DNA of 7,857 nt, from contig CAOJXM010000044.1 of NCBI GenBank assembly GCA_948465625.1, positions 1-7,857 of the forward strand, read 5' to 3'. Shown one piece after another: positions 1 to 6,091 of this stretch. The first letter of the stretch is position 1. The number at the start of each line of letters is the position of its first letter. The notes under the pieces are model-generated. The model saw nothing but the letters and a program-made list of their open reading frames with translations. It made no database searches and was not told the origin of the DNA. The stretch comes from an uncultured Clostridium sp. Its GTDB lineage: Bacteria > Bacillota > Clostridia > TANB77 > CAG-508. A program made the position numbers and the translations under genes.

Positions 1-47
1 AATTTCCTTCAGAATATTTATACAAATATCTTACTAAAAGTTACTCT

Positions 48-256
48 GGAAAGTTCTCCTTTCCCGTATAGTGCAATAATCTATTCTAAATTTAAGTACC
101 TTGAATTTAGTAAGTATTATTGGCACCACTTTAAGATAATTTCAATTTTTTATCAAAAGCAAGTATTACTAGGAAAGCTAGCTAAAAATTTTGAGATAAT
201 ACGAGTGTATATCGAAAGATTTTTAGCAATGCTTGACAACGTAAGACGAAGCTTTT
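48..256 (+). ncRNA. Candidate structured RNA, unidentified
   Basis: Positions 1-267 hold no credible gene. Four stem-loops lie in order on the plus strand. (1) GGAAAG 48-53 pairs with CTTTCC 59-64. (2) GTGC plus AATAAT 71-80 pairs with 116-126, with one bulged G; a 5x5 internal loop follows, then an 11-bp stem 86-96/100-110 with a TAC loop. (3) A 12-bp stem 181-192/216-227, two G-A/A-G juxtapositions, then GATAATAC 195-202 with GTATATC 207-213 and a GAGT loop. (4) GCTT 231-234 with AAGC 249-252 around CGT/ACG, followed by four T. The single imperfect pair in each of stems 2 and 3 is a G-U wobble if the plus strand is transcribed but a C-A mismatch on the minus strand, which favours a plus-strand RNA. 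No known riboswitch, tmRNA, 6S or RNase P motif was recognised. Ends are guesses and the element may extend beyond the window. Confidence 0.35.
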
Positions 257-267
257 CATAAAAAATT

Positions 268-681
268 CTATTTCTTAGGTTTTTTAGCTCCGTATTTTGA
301 ACGAGCTTGCATTCTGTCTTTTACACCTGCTGTATCTAATGTTCCTCTAATGATGTGATATCTAACACCTGGTAAATCTTTTACCCTACCACCTCTTATT
401 AGAACAACACTATGCTCTTGTAAGTTGTGTCCAATTCCTGGAATGTATGATGTTACTTCATATCCATTTGAAAGTCTAACTCTGGCAACTTTTCTTAATG
501 CTGAGTTTGGTTTTTTAGGTGTAACTGTTTTTACAACGGTACATACACCTCTTTTTTGTGGAGCTCTATTGTTAGTTAATCTTTTATTTTTTGAGTTCCA
601 TCCATGTTGAAGCGCTGGTGCTGTTGATTTTGTTACGCCTGTTTTTCTTCCTTTTCTTACTAATTGATTAATTGTTGGCAC
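268..681 (-). CDS. rpsL: 30S ribosomal protein S12
   Basis: S12 lines the decoding centre of the 30S subunit and influences tRNA selection fidelity. The 137-residue product matches the usual Bacillota length and carries the hallmark segments TPKKPNSALRK (about residues 54-64) and RGGRVKDLPGVRYH (about 96-109). These contain the two lysines classically altered in streptomycin resistance and the aspartate that RimO methylthiolates in some bacteria. It starts with GTG at 679-681, preceded by AGGAGGT at 691-697 with a 9-nt spacer. It has its own promoter and leader hairpin. The usual partner rpsG does not follow within the 267 bases available, so the str operon order is broken here or resumes outside the window. 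Identity is certain. Confidence 0.98.
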   Translation of the reverse strand: MPTINQLVRKGRKTGVTKSTAPALQHGWNSKNKRLTNNRAPQKRGVCTVVKTVTPKKPNSALRKVARVRLSNGYEVTSYIPGIGHNLQEHSVVLIRGGRVKDLPGVRYHIIRGTLDTAGVKDRMQARSKYGAKKPKK

Positions 682-707
682 TTAAATTTCACCTCCTATA
701 AAAATAT

Positions 708-746
708 ACCGTTAATCTCTCTGTTTTAACAGGATATATTAACGGT
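708..746 (-). promoter_or_regulatory. rpsL leader hairpin
   Basis: Nine perfect base pairs (ACCGTTAAT 708-716 with ATTAACGGT 738-746) close over an internal loop and an inner stem CTGT/ACAG (721-724/729-732). The predicted start of transcription, about 7 bases after the -10 box, falls at the 5' edge of this stem, so the mRNA would begin as a hairpin that ends 10 bases before the Shine-Dalgarno. It could stabilise the 5' end or serve ribosomal-protein feedback; the role is inference. Confidence 0.6.
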
Positions 747-750
747 TAAT

Positions 751-779
751 ATTTTATCATTTTTAATAGGTAAAGTCAA
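751..779 (-). promoter_or_regulatory. rpsL promoter (sigma-A type)
   Basis: On the minus strand there is a -35 TTGACT (774-779), a 17-base spacer and a -10 TAAAAT (751-756). It lies just upstream of the rpsL leader hairpin and downstream of the preceding operon's terminator, so rpsL is transcribed independently. Confidence 0.8.
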
Positions 780-789
780 CGTTTTTTAC

Positions 790-820
790 AAAAAAAGTGA
801 CTATCTGTTAAGATAATCAC
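790..820 (-). terminator. Rho-independent terminator of the mazF/mntA/hepT end
   Basis: GTGATTATCT and AGATAGTCAC form a 10-bp stem (one U-G pair) with a 4-base loop across 797-820. Seven T on the minus strand (790-796) follow. It sits 8 bases after the hepT remnant and closes the upstream operon. Confidence 0.9.
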
Positions 821-827
821 AGTAATT

Positions 828-1068
828 TTAATTCACTTTAAAATGAAGATACTCTTCTACTAATTTAATTAATTCTTTTGCCGTTTCTATTTGTTGTTCT
901 GTTTTTTCATAAGATGGTATATATTCATCATCATAATCACTATCTTCTCTAATTCTTTGCACTTGTATAATCCTTTATTTCTTTAAACACTACTTCTGCT
1001 GTTTTTAATGTTTCTTTTGCTTTTGATAATCTATATCGAGCCAAATCTTCTATTGTTTCATTCTCCAT
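828..1068 (-). pseudogene. hepT: HEPN-domain toxin remnant (HepT-like), internally deleted
   Basis: HEPN proteins of this type are RNase toxins paired with MNT nucleotidyltransferase antitoxins. ATG at 1068 opens a 39-codon frame (stop 949-951) beginning MENETIEDLARYRLSKAKET, the typical first HEPN helix, and running to DYTSAKN, which matches the segment just before the family's usual NRAYYA. The next readable piece is in another frame and starts near RIREDSDYDDEY. It continues through a C-terminal helix ending FKVN (stop 828-830), the normal HEPN C-terminus. The middle, roughly 50-60 residues including the catalytic R-x4-6-H region, is gone and the frame is lost. The start codon overlaps the mntA stop (TAATG), the coupling usual for this pair. 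The protein should be inactive. Family assignment comes from recognised motifs only. Confidence 0.82.
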
Positions 1069-1302
1069 TACAGTACAACTCCTTCCATTTTAACATTTTT
1101 ATAAAAAGGAATTATATTTCTATTTCTTCAAAACTCAAGTCTGTTAATATCATTAAATCTATGTCTGATTTTTCATTATAATCTCCTCGTGCGTAAGACC
1201 CATATAAAATTATTCTTTTTAATCTATCTCCCAATATTTTCTTATCTCTTTATTAAATTCTAAGATAATCTTACTAATCTAGATTTTGAATTTTTCTTTC
1301 AC
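1068..1302 (-). pseudogene. mntA: MNT-type nucleotidyltransferase antitoxin remnant (MntA-like)
   Basis: MntA enzymes AMPylate and neutralise HepT. The signature GSYARGDYNEKSDIDLMIL is readable at about 1145-1201, matching the GSxARG...SDxDL active site of minimal nucleotidyltransferases. Three lesions are visible. A TAG at codon 8 (1279-1281) follows a GTG start at 1302. One base is missing from an A-run near 1237-1240, so that IRK and KILGDRL lie in different frames. A deletion near 1112-1117 joins SFEEIEI to IPFYKNVKMEGVVL, which is the usual C-terminus; about 40 residues are absent. It begins 1 base after the mazF stop, using GGAG inside the mazF 3' end as Shine-Dalgarno. Unlike the mtaB and rodA shifts, none of these lesions involves CGG. 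Confidence 0.85.
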
Positions 1303-1303
1303 T

Positions 1304-1654
1304 TTATTCTCCTAATCCGAAGCTCACACCTAAAGCATTGTTAATTTTATGAATAATTTTATCATCATTTATGTGTCCTATCTTTTCCTTTAATCTACTC
1401 TTATCAATTGTTCTAATTTGCTCTGTTAAAACCACAGAATCTGCTTTTAGTCCAGATGCTTCTGAATCAATTTCTATGTGTGTTGGTAACTTATTTTTCC
1501 CTGTTTGTGAGGTAATGGCTGCTGCAATTACAGTAGGACTATATTTATTTCCCATATCATTTTGTATAATTAATACTGGTCGAATTCCACCCTGTTCTGA
1601 GCCTACCACAGGGCTTAAATCTGCATAAAACATATCTCCTCGTTTCACTATCAT
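1304..1654 (-). CDS. mazF: MazF/PemK-family endoribonuclease toxin (EndoA type)
   Basis: MazF toxins cleave single-stranded mRNA at short motifs. The 116-residue product has the same length as Bacillus subtilis EndoA, begins MIVKRGDMFYADLSPVVGSE and keeps Arg25 (GGIRPV) and Thr48 (AAITSQ), the catalytic pair of that enzyme. The start chosen is ATG 1654: AGGAG at 1663-1667 lies 8 bases upstream, whereas the upstream GTG at 1663 would overlap this ribosome binding site. No MazE-like antitoxin gene fits in the 92-base gap before it, so it is an orphan here. It follows a GerS-related gene, and the genus Clostridium often groups mazF with spore and alr genes. The remnants of a second toxin-antitoxin pair start immediately downstream. 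Confidence 0.93.
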   Translation of the reverse strand: MIVKRGDMFYADLSPVVGSEQGGIRPVLIIQNDMGNKYSPTVIAAAITSQTGKNKLPTHIEIDSEASGLKADSVVLTEQIRTIDKSRLKEKIGHINDDKIIHKINNALGVSFGLGE

Positions 1655-1691
1655 TTTATTCACTCCTGATACTACAATTTCTTTTCCTTGT

Positions 1692-1745
1692 TTTAATCTA
1701 AATATTAGCTTTTTTAGGCGAGATTAAATGATAGTTAAAAACTAT
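1692..1745 (-). repeat. Paired inverted repeats before mazF
   Basis: TTTAATCT 1692-1699 and AGATTAAA 1721-1728 are perfect 8-bp arms 21 bases apart. Beside them ATAGTT 1731-1736 and AACTAT 1740-1745 form a tight hairpin directly after the GerS-related stop codon. Neither is followed by a T-run on the minus strand, so they are poor terminators. They may be an mRNA processing site or an operator for mazF; this is unproven. Confidence 0.4.
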
Positions 1746-1746
1746 A

Positions 1747-2427
1747 CTACAGTTCCAAATCCTCTGTTTTTAAGTTAAATGCTAGTATTTCTTCTTTGCT
1801 CGTACTATCGATTTTAATCTCATTATATAATATGTAAACTAGCAATTTTTGGTTAACATCTTGAATCTCCATTTTAAGAGGCTTTGCTGTATTTTTATCA
1901 ACATATAAATTCTTGTACACAATATATTTATTTTTGCTATCTTGTATTTGTGTCTTCATAATAATTTGATTTTCTTTTTCTTCGTATTTTGAACCTGCAT
2001 TTTGTTGATAATCTTTTACAAAACTTTCTAAACACAATGCATTATTTGCTATATATTGGTACTCCTCATAAATTTTACTCAAATTTAATTGTGTATTTTC
2101 AATCCTTAGACTTTTTCCATCATAAATGGTGGTTAATCCTTGTATGTTTGTTGGCTGTATTACTTCTTGCTTAAATACATTTGGTTTCGCATACTGTTGT
2201 TTTACTACATACTTATTGGTATTTTTATTACTCTTTACCTCAATGGTCACATTTGCCTCATATGAACTAATATTTAATATATACGTTTCAATTCCTTCAG
2301 CTGATTTATTTATATTATTTCCCAAATTAATTGTTTTATAATTGTTTTTATAAAAAAAGTATAAAATTACAGAAATCACAACAACCAAAATCAAAAAAAC
2401 AAACAAAATACCTTTTCTTTTTTTCAT
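1747..2427 (-). CDS. GerS-related, LolA-like membrane-anchored protein
   Basis: The product is 226 residues. The N-terminus has a short basic stretch (MKKRKG) and one hydrophobic segment (about 7-26), then an extracytoplasmic domain of about 195 residues rich in alternating beta-type sequence. The pattern of mid-domain phrases such as YDGKSLRIEN (about 104-113) and the late YVDKNTAKPLKMEI (about 185-198) resembles the LolA/LolB-like fold of GerS-related germination lipoproteins. In Clostridioides difficile, GerS is needed for cortex modification during sporulation. There is no Cys following the hydrophobic segment, so it would be held by a transmembrane helix, not lipidated. Its neighbour mazF fits clostridial gene order. 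A weak AAGGAAG ribosome binding site precedes the ATG. It lies after a terminator-like hairpin and shows no clear promoter of its own. The family call is moderate and the precise function unknown. Confidence 0.65.
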   Translation of the reverse strand: MKKRKGILFVFLILVVVISVILYFFYKNNYKTINLGNNINKSAEGIETYILNISSYEANVTIEVKSNKNTNKYVVKQQYAKPNVFKQEVIQPTNIQGLTTIYDGKSLRIENTQLNLSKIYEEYQYIANNALCLESFVKDYQQNAGSKYEEKENQIIMKTQIQDSKNKYIVYKNLYVDKNTAKPLKMEIQDVNQKLLVYILYNEIKIDSTSKEEILAFNLKTEDLEL

Positions 2428-2448
2428 CCATTAAAACTTCCTTTCCAC

Positions 2449-2479
2449 AAAAATTAGAGTAGCCTTACACTACTCTAAT
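2449..2479 (-). terminator. Terminator or attenuator after dusB
   Basis: A perfect 10-bp stem (ATTAGAGTAG / CTACTCTAAT, 2453-2462 and 2470-2479) with a 7-base loop is followed on the minus strand by four to five T, then G. It ends the minD-minE-rodA-dusB unit. The short T-run and the lack of an obvious downstream promoter suggest partial read-through into the GerS-related gene and mazF. Confidence 0.8.
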
Positions 2480-2504
2480 ACATTTATATTCCTTTTTCTT
2501 CATT

Positions 2505-3470
2505 TCAGAACTTTTGCTTTAATAGGTCAATTAGTTCTGCTTCTTTCTCTATTTTATTGATTTCCTCTCTTACTTTACTAGCATTGGGAATACTTTTTAC
2601 ATAACAAGCAAAATGTTTCCTTAACTCTTTTATTCCAACATTTTCTCCTTTTTCTTCTACCTCTAATTGAATATGCTTTATCATGGTTTGTAATTTTTCC
2701 TCTCGTGTTGGCTCTTGTAATTTTTGCCCTGTTTGTAAAAAATGAATTATTTTTTGAAAAATCCAAGGATTCCCAATTGCTGCTCTTCCTATCATAATGC
2801 CATCAACACCTGTATATTCAAACATCTTTAAAGCACTTTGCTCATCTACAATATTGCCATTTCCAATCACTGGTATTGCCACACTTTCCTTTACCTTTTT
2901 TATGATATCAAAATCGACTTCTCCACTAAAAAATTCTGCTCTTGTTCTTCCATGGATGGTAATGGCACTTGCTCCTGCCTTTTCTATTATCTTAGCAGCT
3001 TCTATAGCAACCACTTGATTACTATCCCAACCCTTTCTTATTTTTACACTTACAGGAACTTTTGATACTTTTACTACTTCTGTTACAATTTCTTCTACCA
3101 ACTTTAAATTGGTTAGTAACTTACTACCATCCCCATTTTTTACCACCTTTGGTGCTGGACAACCCATATTGATATCAATTATATCTGCAAACTGACTTAC
3201 CTTTTTTGTTGCCACTCTCATGGATTCTACATCACTTCCAAAAATCTGTACTTGAATGGGTCTTTTTTCTCCTTCTATGTTTAATAGTTTGTTTGTCTTT
3301 TCATCTCCATAATAAATTGCTTTACTACTTACCATTTCTGTGCAAACCAACCCTGCTTGATATGCTTTGCATATCATTCGAAATGGCAGGTCTGTAATAC
3401 CTGCCATGGGTGCTAATAGGATATTGTTTTCTAATTCTACTGTTCCTATTTTAATTGGTTTTAAATACAT
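2505..3470 (-). CDS. dusB: tRNA-dihydrouridine synthase (DusB type)
   Basis: Dus enzymes are FMN-dependent and reduce uridines in the tRNA D-loop to dihydrouridine using NADPH. The 321-residue chain is full length. An FMN-binding TIM barrel starts with APMAGITDLPFR (20-31), the catalytic Cys104 lies in NMGCPAPKV (101-109), His173 lies in TIHGRTR (171-177), and the phosphate-binding GRAAIGNPW is at 228-236. A helical tRNA-recognition domain follows to the C-terminus. ATG 3470 is preceded by AGGAG (3476-3480), which overlaps the rodA stop codon, so translation is probably coupled to rodA. Position after a cell-wall gene is not functionally informative. Some clostridia lack a second Dus, so it may serve several positions. 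Identity as Dus is certain; the B subtype is inferred from length and motif wording. Confidence 0.95.
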   Translation of the reverse strand: MYLKPIKIGTVELENNILLAPMAGITDLPFRMICKAYQAGLVCTEMVSSKAIYYGDEKTNKLLNIEGEKRPIQVQIFGSDVESMRVATKKVSQFADIIDINMGCPAPKVVKNGDGSKLLTNLKLVEEIVTEVVKVSKVPVSVKIRKGWDSNQVVAIEAAKIIEKAGASAITIHGRTRAEFFSGEVDFDIIKKVKESVAIPVIGNGNIVDEQSALKMFEYTGVDGIMIGRAAIGNPWIFQKIIHFLQTGQKLQEPTREEKLQTMIKHIQLEVEEKGENVGIKELRKHFACYVKSIPNASKVREEINKIEKEAELIDLLKQKF

Positions 3471-3478
3471 ACTAACTC

Positions 3479-4589
3479 CTAATCTACAAATATTGTTTTT
3501 TGTCTTCTTCCACTAATATTTAATAATAATCCAATACAAATGAAGTTGGTAATAAGAGAACTTCCCCCATAACTTACAAATGGTAAAGGCACTCCTGTAA
3601 TTGGCAATAACCCAATTGTCATTCCTATATTTTCAATCATATAGAATAAGAAAATACCTGCTATTCCGATTGCAATATAGGACCCCAAATCATCTTTTGA
3701 AGTTTTCGAAATATACACTGCTTTTGTAATTAATATAACATAAAGGATAATGACTGCTCCTGCTATTACAAATCCCATTTCCTCTCCAATTACGGAAAAA
3801 ATGAAATCAGTCGTTTTGGGATACAAAAATCCTAGTTGTGTCTGGTTTCCTTTTAATAACCCCATTCCTACTAATTGCCCTGAACCAATCGCTAATTTGG
3901 ATTGTATTACATTATACCCGAGAACCTCTTGGATCTAAATTCGGATTTAAAAATACGTCAATTCTTGTTTTTGCATGGTCTGGTAACACAAATTGATACA
4001 CCAAAGGCATTGCCACTGCTACTAATAATAGGCTCACAATGATATATCTTTTATCAATTCCTGCTACAAACAACATCAATACAACAGATATTAAAAATGC
4101 AATCGCTGTACCATAATCTGGTTGCTTAATGATTAATAAGACAGGAACTGCTACAATTGCTAATAATAGTAAAATTCTAGTTGGTCGATTAATTTCCCTA
4201 CTATCTCTTTGTTGAATTTTCGTCATAATATAGGAAAAGAATATTACTACAAAAATTTTGGCAAATTCACTTGGTTGAAATTTTATACTTTCTGTTATGG
4301 TATACCAACTGCTTGCTCCATTAATTGATTCTGTAAATAATACCCCTATTAATAATATAACGAACAATCCATAAAATACGAAAGACATCTTAGCGATTGT
4401 TTCGTAATTAATCAATACAACAACAATCATAATCGGAATACTTACAATCACCCACATTACTTGCCTTTTTAATTCAAAATAATTGGTATCTTGTGTTGCT
4501 GAAAACAAGGCAATTCCACCTATGATTAATAAAAAAACACAACAAATGAGAATTCCCCATTCGATATTTTTTAAAATTTTGTTTTTCAT
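3479..4589 (-). CDS. rodA: RodA, SEDS peptidoglycan polymerase, with an in-gene +1 shift
   Basis: RodA polymerises lipid II during lateral wall growth with a class B penicillin-binding protein. The zero frame (4589 to 3912) gives 225 residues with several membrane segments and stops right after FLNPNLDPRGS. The rest, beginning GYNVIQSKLAIGSGQLVGMG, continues one base over and runs to 3479. Removing one C (position 3920) gives 369 residues, the normal RodA size. Both halves match the family: SIKFQPSEFAK and KQPDYGTA before the shift, and LGFLYPKTTDFIF with the essential SEDS aspartate (about residue 261) plus PFVSYGGSS after it. Neither half alone could be a polymerase. It sits between minE and dusB, a common clostridial min-rodA arrangement. 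The Shine-Dalgarno is weak (AAGGA 14 bases upstream). It is either recoded, a fresh pseudogene or a sequence error. Confidence 0.88.
3911..3923 (-). other. Putative +1 recoding site in rodA (TCT CGG GTA TAA)
   Basis: The zero frame reads Ser TCT (3921-3923), CGG (3918-3920), GTA (3915-3917), stop TAA (3912-3914). Skipping the C at 3920 gives TCT GGG TAT AAT, encoding the expected S-G-Y-N of RodA. An SD-like AGAGG lies just upstream (3926-3930), but it also encodes conserved Arg-Gly, so its role is doubtful. The layout is shared with the mtaB site. Confidence 0.6.
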
Positions 4590-4623
4590 TCTTTCTAAAT
4601 ATTCCTTTCCAAGCTTCTTTTTC

Positions 4624-5118
4624 TTATTTGGTTTCTTCCTTTTTTTCTTGAGCAGAATTTTCTTCTTGTTTTGCTTCTTCTTTCTTCTCTTCTACCTTCT
4701 CTTCTTTTTGCTCAACTTTTTCCTCTTTTGGTGTTTCCTTCTTTGCTTGGTCTGATTCTACTTTCTTTTCTTCTACTTTTGTTGTTTCTTTTTCTTCTTG
4801 TCTTGCCATTCCACCTTTTACTTCCTCTTTAATGCTCATAATAGGAATGTTGGCATACAAGGCTGGTGCTCCATTGGTTCCATCTGAATTTGCTTTATTC
4901 GTTAGTCTTACATCAATTGCATTTTCATCTACTTCTATATATTTTTTAATAACTTCTATTATTTCTTGTTTCATTAAATCCAGAAAATCTGCTGATACAT
5001 TTGCTCTGTCTTGCATTAGAACCAAATGTAGTCTTTCTTTTGCTGCATCTTTTGATTTTCCTGTGTCTGGTTGTGACTTGCTTTTTTTCTTAAAAAAGCT
5101 TAGTATATTTTCAAACAT
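4624..5118 (-). CDS. minE: MinE, cell division topological specificity factor, with long K/E tail
   Basis: MinE stimulates MinD ATPase and drives Min dynamics on the membrane. Residues 1-12 (MFENILSFFKKK) form the amphipathic membrane-binding start. Residues 27-63 include KERLHLVLMQDRA, the MinD-contact helix/strand, then FLDLMKQEIIEVIKKYIEVD, and 64-95 the beta dimerisation part ending near ANIPI. Typical MinE is about 85-95 residues; this one is 164. Residues 104-164 are an acidic/basic low-complexity tail, about 60% Lys plus Glu, probably helical or disordered. The linker 13-25 is also a little long. ATG is preceded by GGAGGAGG. It lies 45 bases after minD. Its long tail is not known to me from characterised MinE proteins. 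Confidence 0.93.
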   Translation of the reverse strand: MFENILSFFKKKSKSQPDTGKSKDAAKERLHLVLMQDRANVSADFLDLMKQEIIEVIKKYIEVDENAIDVRLTNKANSDGTNGAPALYANIPIMSIKEEVKGGMARQEEKETTKVEEKKVESDQAKKETPKEEKVEQKEEKVEEKKEEAKQEENSAQEKKEETK

Positions 5119-5163
5119 TGTTCCTCCTCCATTTCTTCTATTGCATCATAAATTCACACAGGT

Positions 5164-5958
5164 TTATTTTCTTTTGAATAATTTTTTTAATTTTTCAAAA
5201 AATCCTTTTTCTCTACCTGGTATTGTTACTTCTATATTTTCGCCTAATACTCTTCTTGCAATTTCTAAATACGCTTTTCCAGAAGGAGCTTTTCTATTTT
5301 GTACAACTGGTTCTCCTTTATTTGTTTGTGTAATAATGTATTCATCATCTGGAACAACACCAATTAAATCAATGGACAATAAATCAATGATATCATCAAC
5401 GTCCATCATTTCACCTTTTTTTACCATGTTTGGTTTTAATCTATTTACTACTAATTCTGGATTTTTTATTTCGGCGGCCTCTAGTAATCCTATAATTCGA
5501 TCGGCATCACGAATAGCAGATATCTCTGCTGTGGTTACAACAATTGCTCGATCCGCTCCTGCAATTGCATTTTTAAAACCTTGCTCAATTCCTGCTGGGC
5601 AATCTACTAAAATGTAATCAAATTCTTCTTTTAATTTATTGGTTAATTCTTTCATTTGTTCTTCATTTACTGCACTCTTGTCTCTTGTTTGGGCAGCAGG
5701 TAATAAGAACAATTCTGTAAAACGCTTGTCTTTAATAAGAGCTTGTCTTAATTTGCATTTTTCTTCTACTACGTCAACAATATCATATACAATTCTATTT
5801 TCTAGCCCCATAACAACATCTAAATTTCTTAGTCCTATATCAGTATCGATTAGTACTACTTTTTTTCCTTGTATGGCAAGTGCTGAACCTAAATTTGCTG
5901 TTGTTGTTGTTTTTCCTACTCCACCTTTTCCTGATGTTATAACAATAACTTCACCCAT
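5164..5958 (-). CDS. minD: MinD, septum site-determining ATPase
   Basis: MinD binds the membrane as an ATP dimer and positions division inhibitors. The chosen start ATG 5958 gives 264 residues beginning MGEVIVITSGKGGVGKTTTT: a deviant Walker A (Lys11 signature, Lys16) at 10-18, Asp38/Asp40 in LIDTDIGLRNLD, and switch II DCPAGIE at about 118-124. A C-terminal amphipathic membrane helix KGFFEKLKKLFKRK lies at about 251-264. GGAGG (5967-5971) is 8 bases from this ATG. The longer frame from 6042 is rejected because it would begin inside the -35 box. No minC is found upstream, where it usually lies; the preceding gene is an unrelated 78-residue protein and a terminator separates them. It heads the minD-minE-rodA-dusB operon. 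Confidence 0.97.
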   Translation of the reverse strand: MGEVIVITSGKGGVGKTTTTANLGSALAIQGKKVVLIDTDIGLRNLDVVMGLENRIVYDIVDVVEEKCKLRQALIKDKRFTELFLLPAAQTRDKSAVNEEQMKELTNKLKEEFDYILVDCPAGIEQGFKNAIAGADRAIVVTTAEISAIRDADRIIGLLEAAEIKNPELVVNRLKPNMVKKGEMMDVDDIIDLLSIDLIGVVPDDEYIITQTNKGEPVVQNRKAPSGKAYLEIARRVLGENIEVTIPGREKGFFEKLKKLFKRK

Positions 5959-6013
5959 TTTATTTTCCTCCAAACTATAGTGAATCAATTTTACATTCAT
6001 TTCTAATACTACT

Positions 6014-6042
6014 ATATTATCTTGATTTTGAAGAAAAGTCAA
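6014..6042 (-). promoter_or_regulatory. minD operon promoter (sigma-A type)
   Basis: A -35 TTGACT (6037-6042), a 17-base spacer and a -10 TAATAT (6014-6019) are on the minus strand. The leader before the minD ATG would be about 50 bases. It lies just after the terminator of the small upstream gene, so minD starts a new transcription unit. Confidence 0.85.
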
Positions 6043-6063
6043 GAAATATTACAAAATTACAAT

Positions 6064-6089
6064 AAAAAATAGACCTTTTGTTAGGTCTA
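6064..6089 (-). terminator. Rho-independent terminator of the small gene
   Basis: TAGACCT 6070-6076 and AGGTCTA 6083-6089 form a 7-bp stem with a 6-base loop, followed on the minus strand by six T (6064-6069). It begins just after the stop codon of the 78-residue gene and isolates it from minD. Confidence 0.92.
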
Positions 6090-6091
6090 CT

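Noticed and set aside
121..132. T-box-like TGGTGCC on the minus strand
   Set aside because: It does not match the T-box core (TGGNACC) and pairs instead within the large hairpin 71-126; no downstream aminoacyl-tRNA or amino acid gene.
182..259. 25-residue minus-strand frame starting MKSFVLRCQ
   Set aside because: No ribosome binding site, no recognisable pattern, and it overlaps strongly paired hairpin sequence.
1112..1302. mntA shift as a third CGG recoding event
   Set aside because: No CGG is present; the lesion is a lost A in an A-run together with a nonsense codon and a deletion, which is ordinary decay.
1655..1663. mazF start at GTG 1663
   Set aside because: The GTG is part of AGGAGTG, the ribosome binding site itself; ATG 1654 gives the exact EndoA length and residue numbering.
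3479..3865. C-terminal half of rodA as a separate 128-residue membrane protein
   Set aside because: Its ATG lies within a conserved RodA segment, the frame continues upstream to the shift, and no ribosome binding site is suitable.
4832..5617. Long plus-strand open frame opposite minE/minD
   Set aside because: Shadow of the conserved minus-strand genes; no ribosome binding site or domain.
5959..6042. Longer minD start at 6042, adding 28 residues
   Set aside because: It would start within the -35 hexamer, has no ribosome binding site and the extra residues do not resemble MinD; ATG 5958 has GGAGG at 8 bases.
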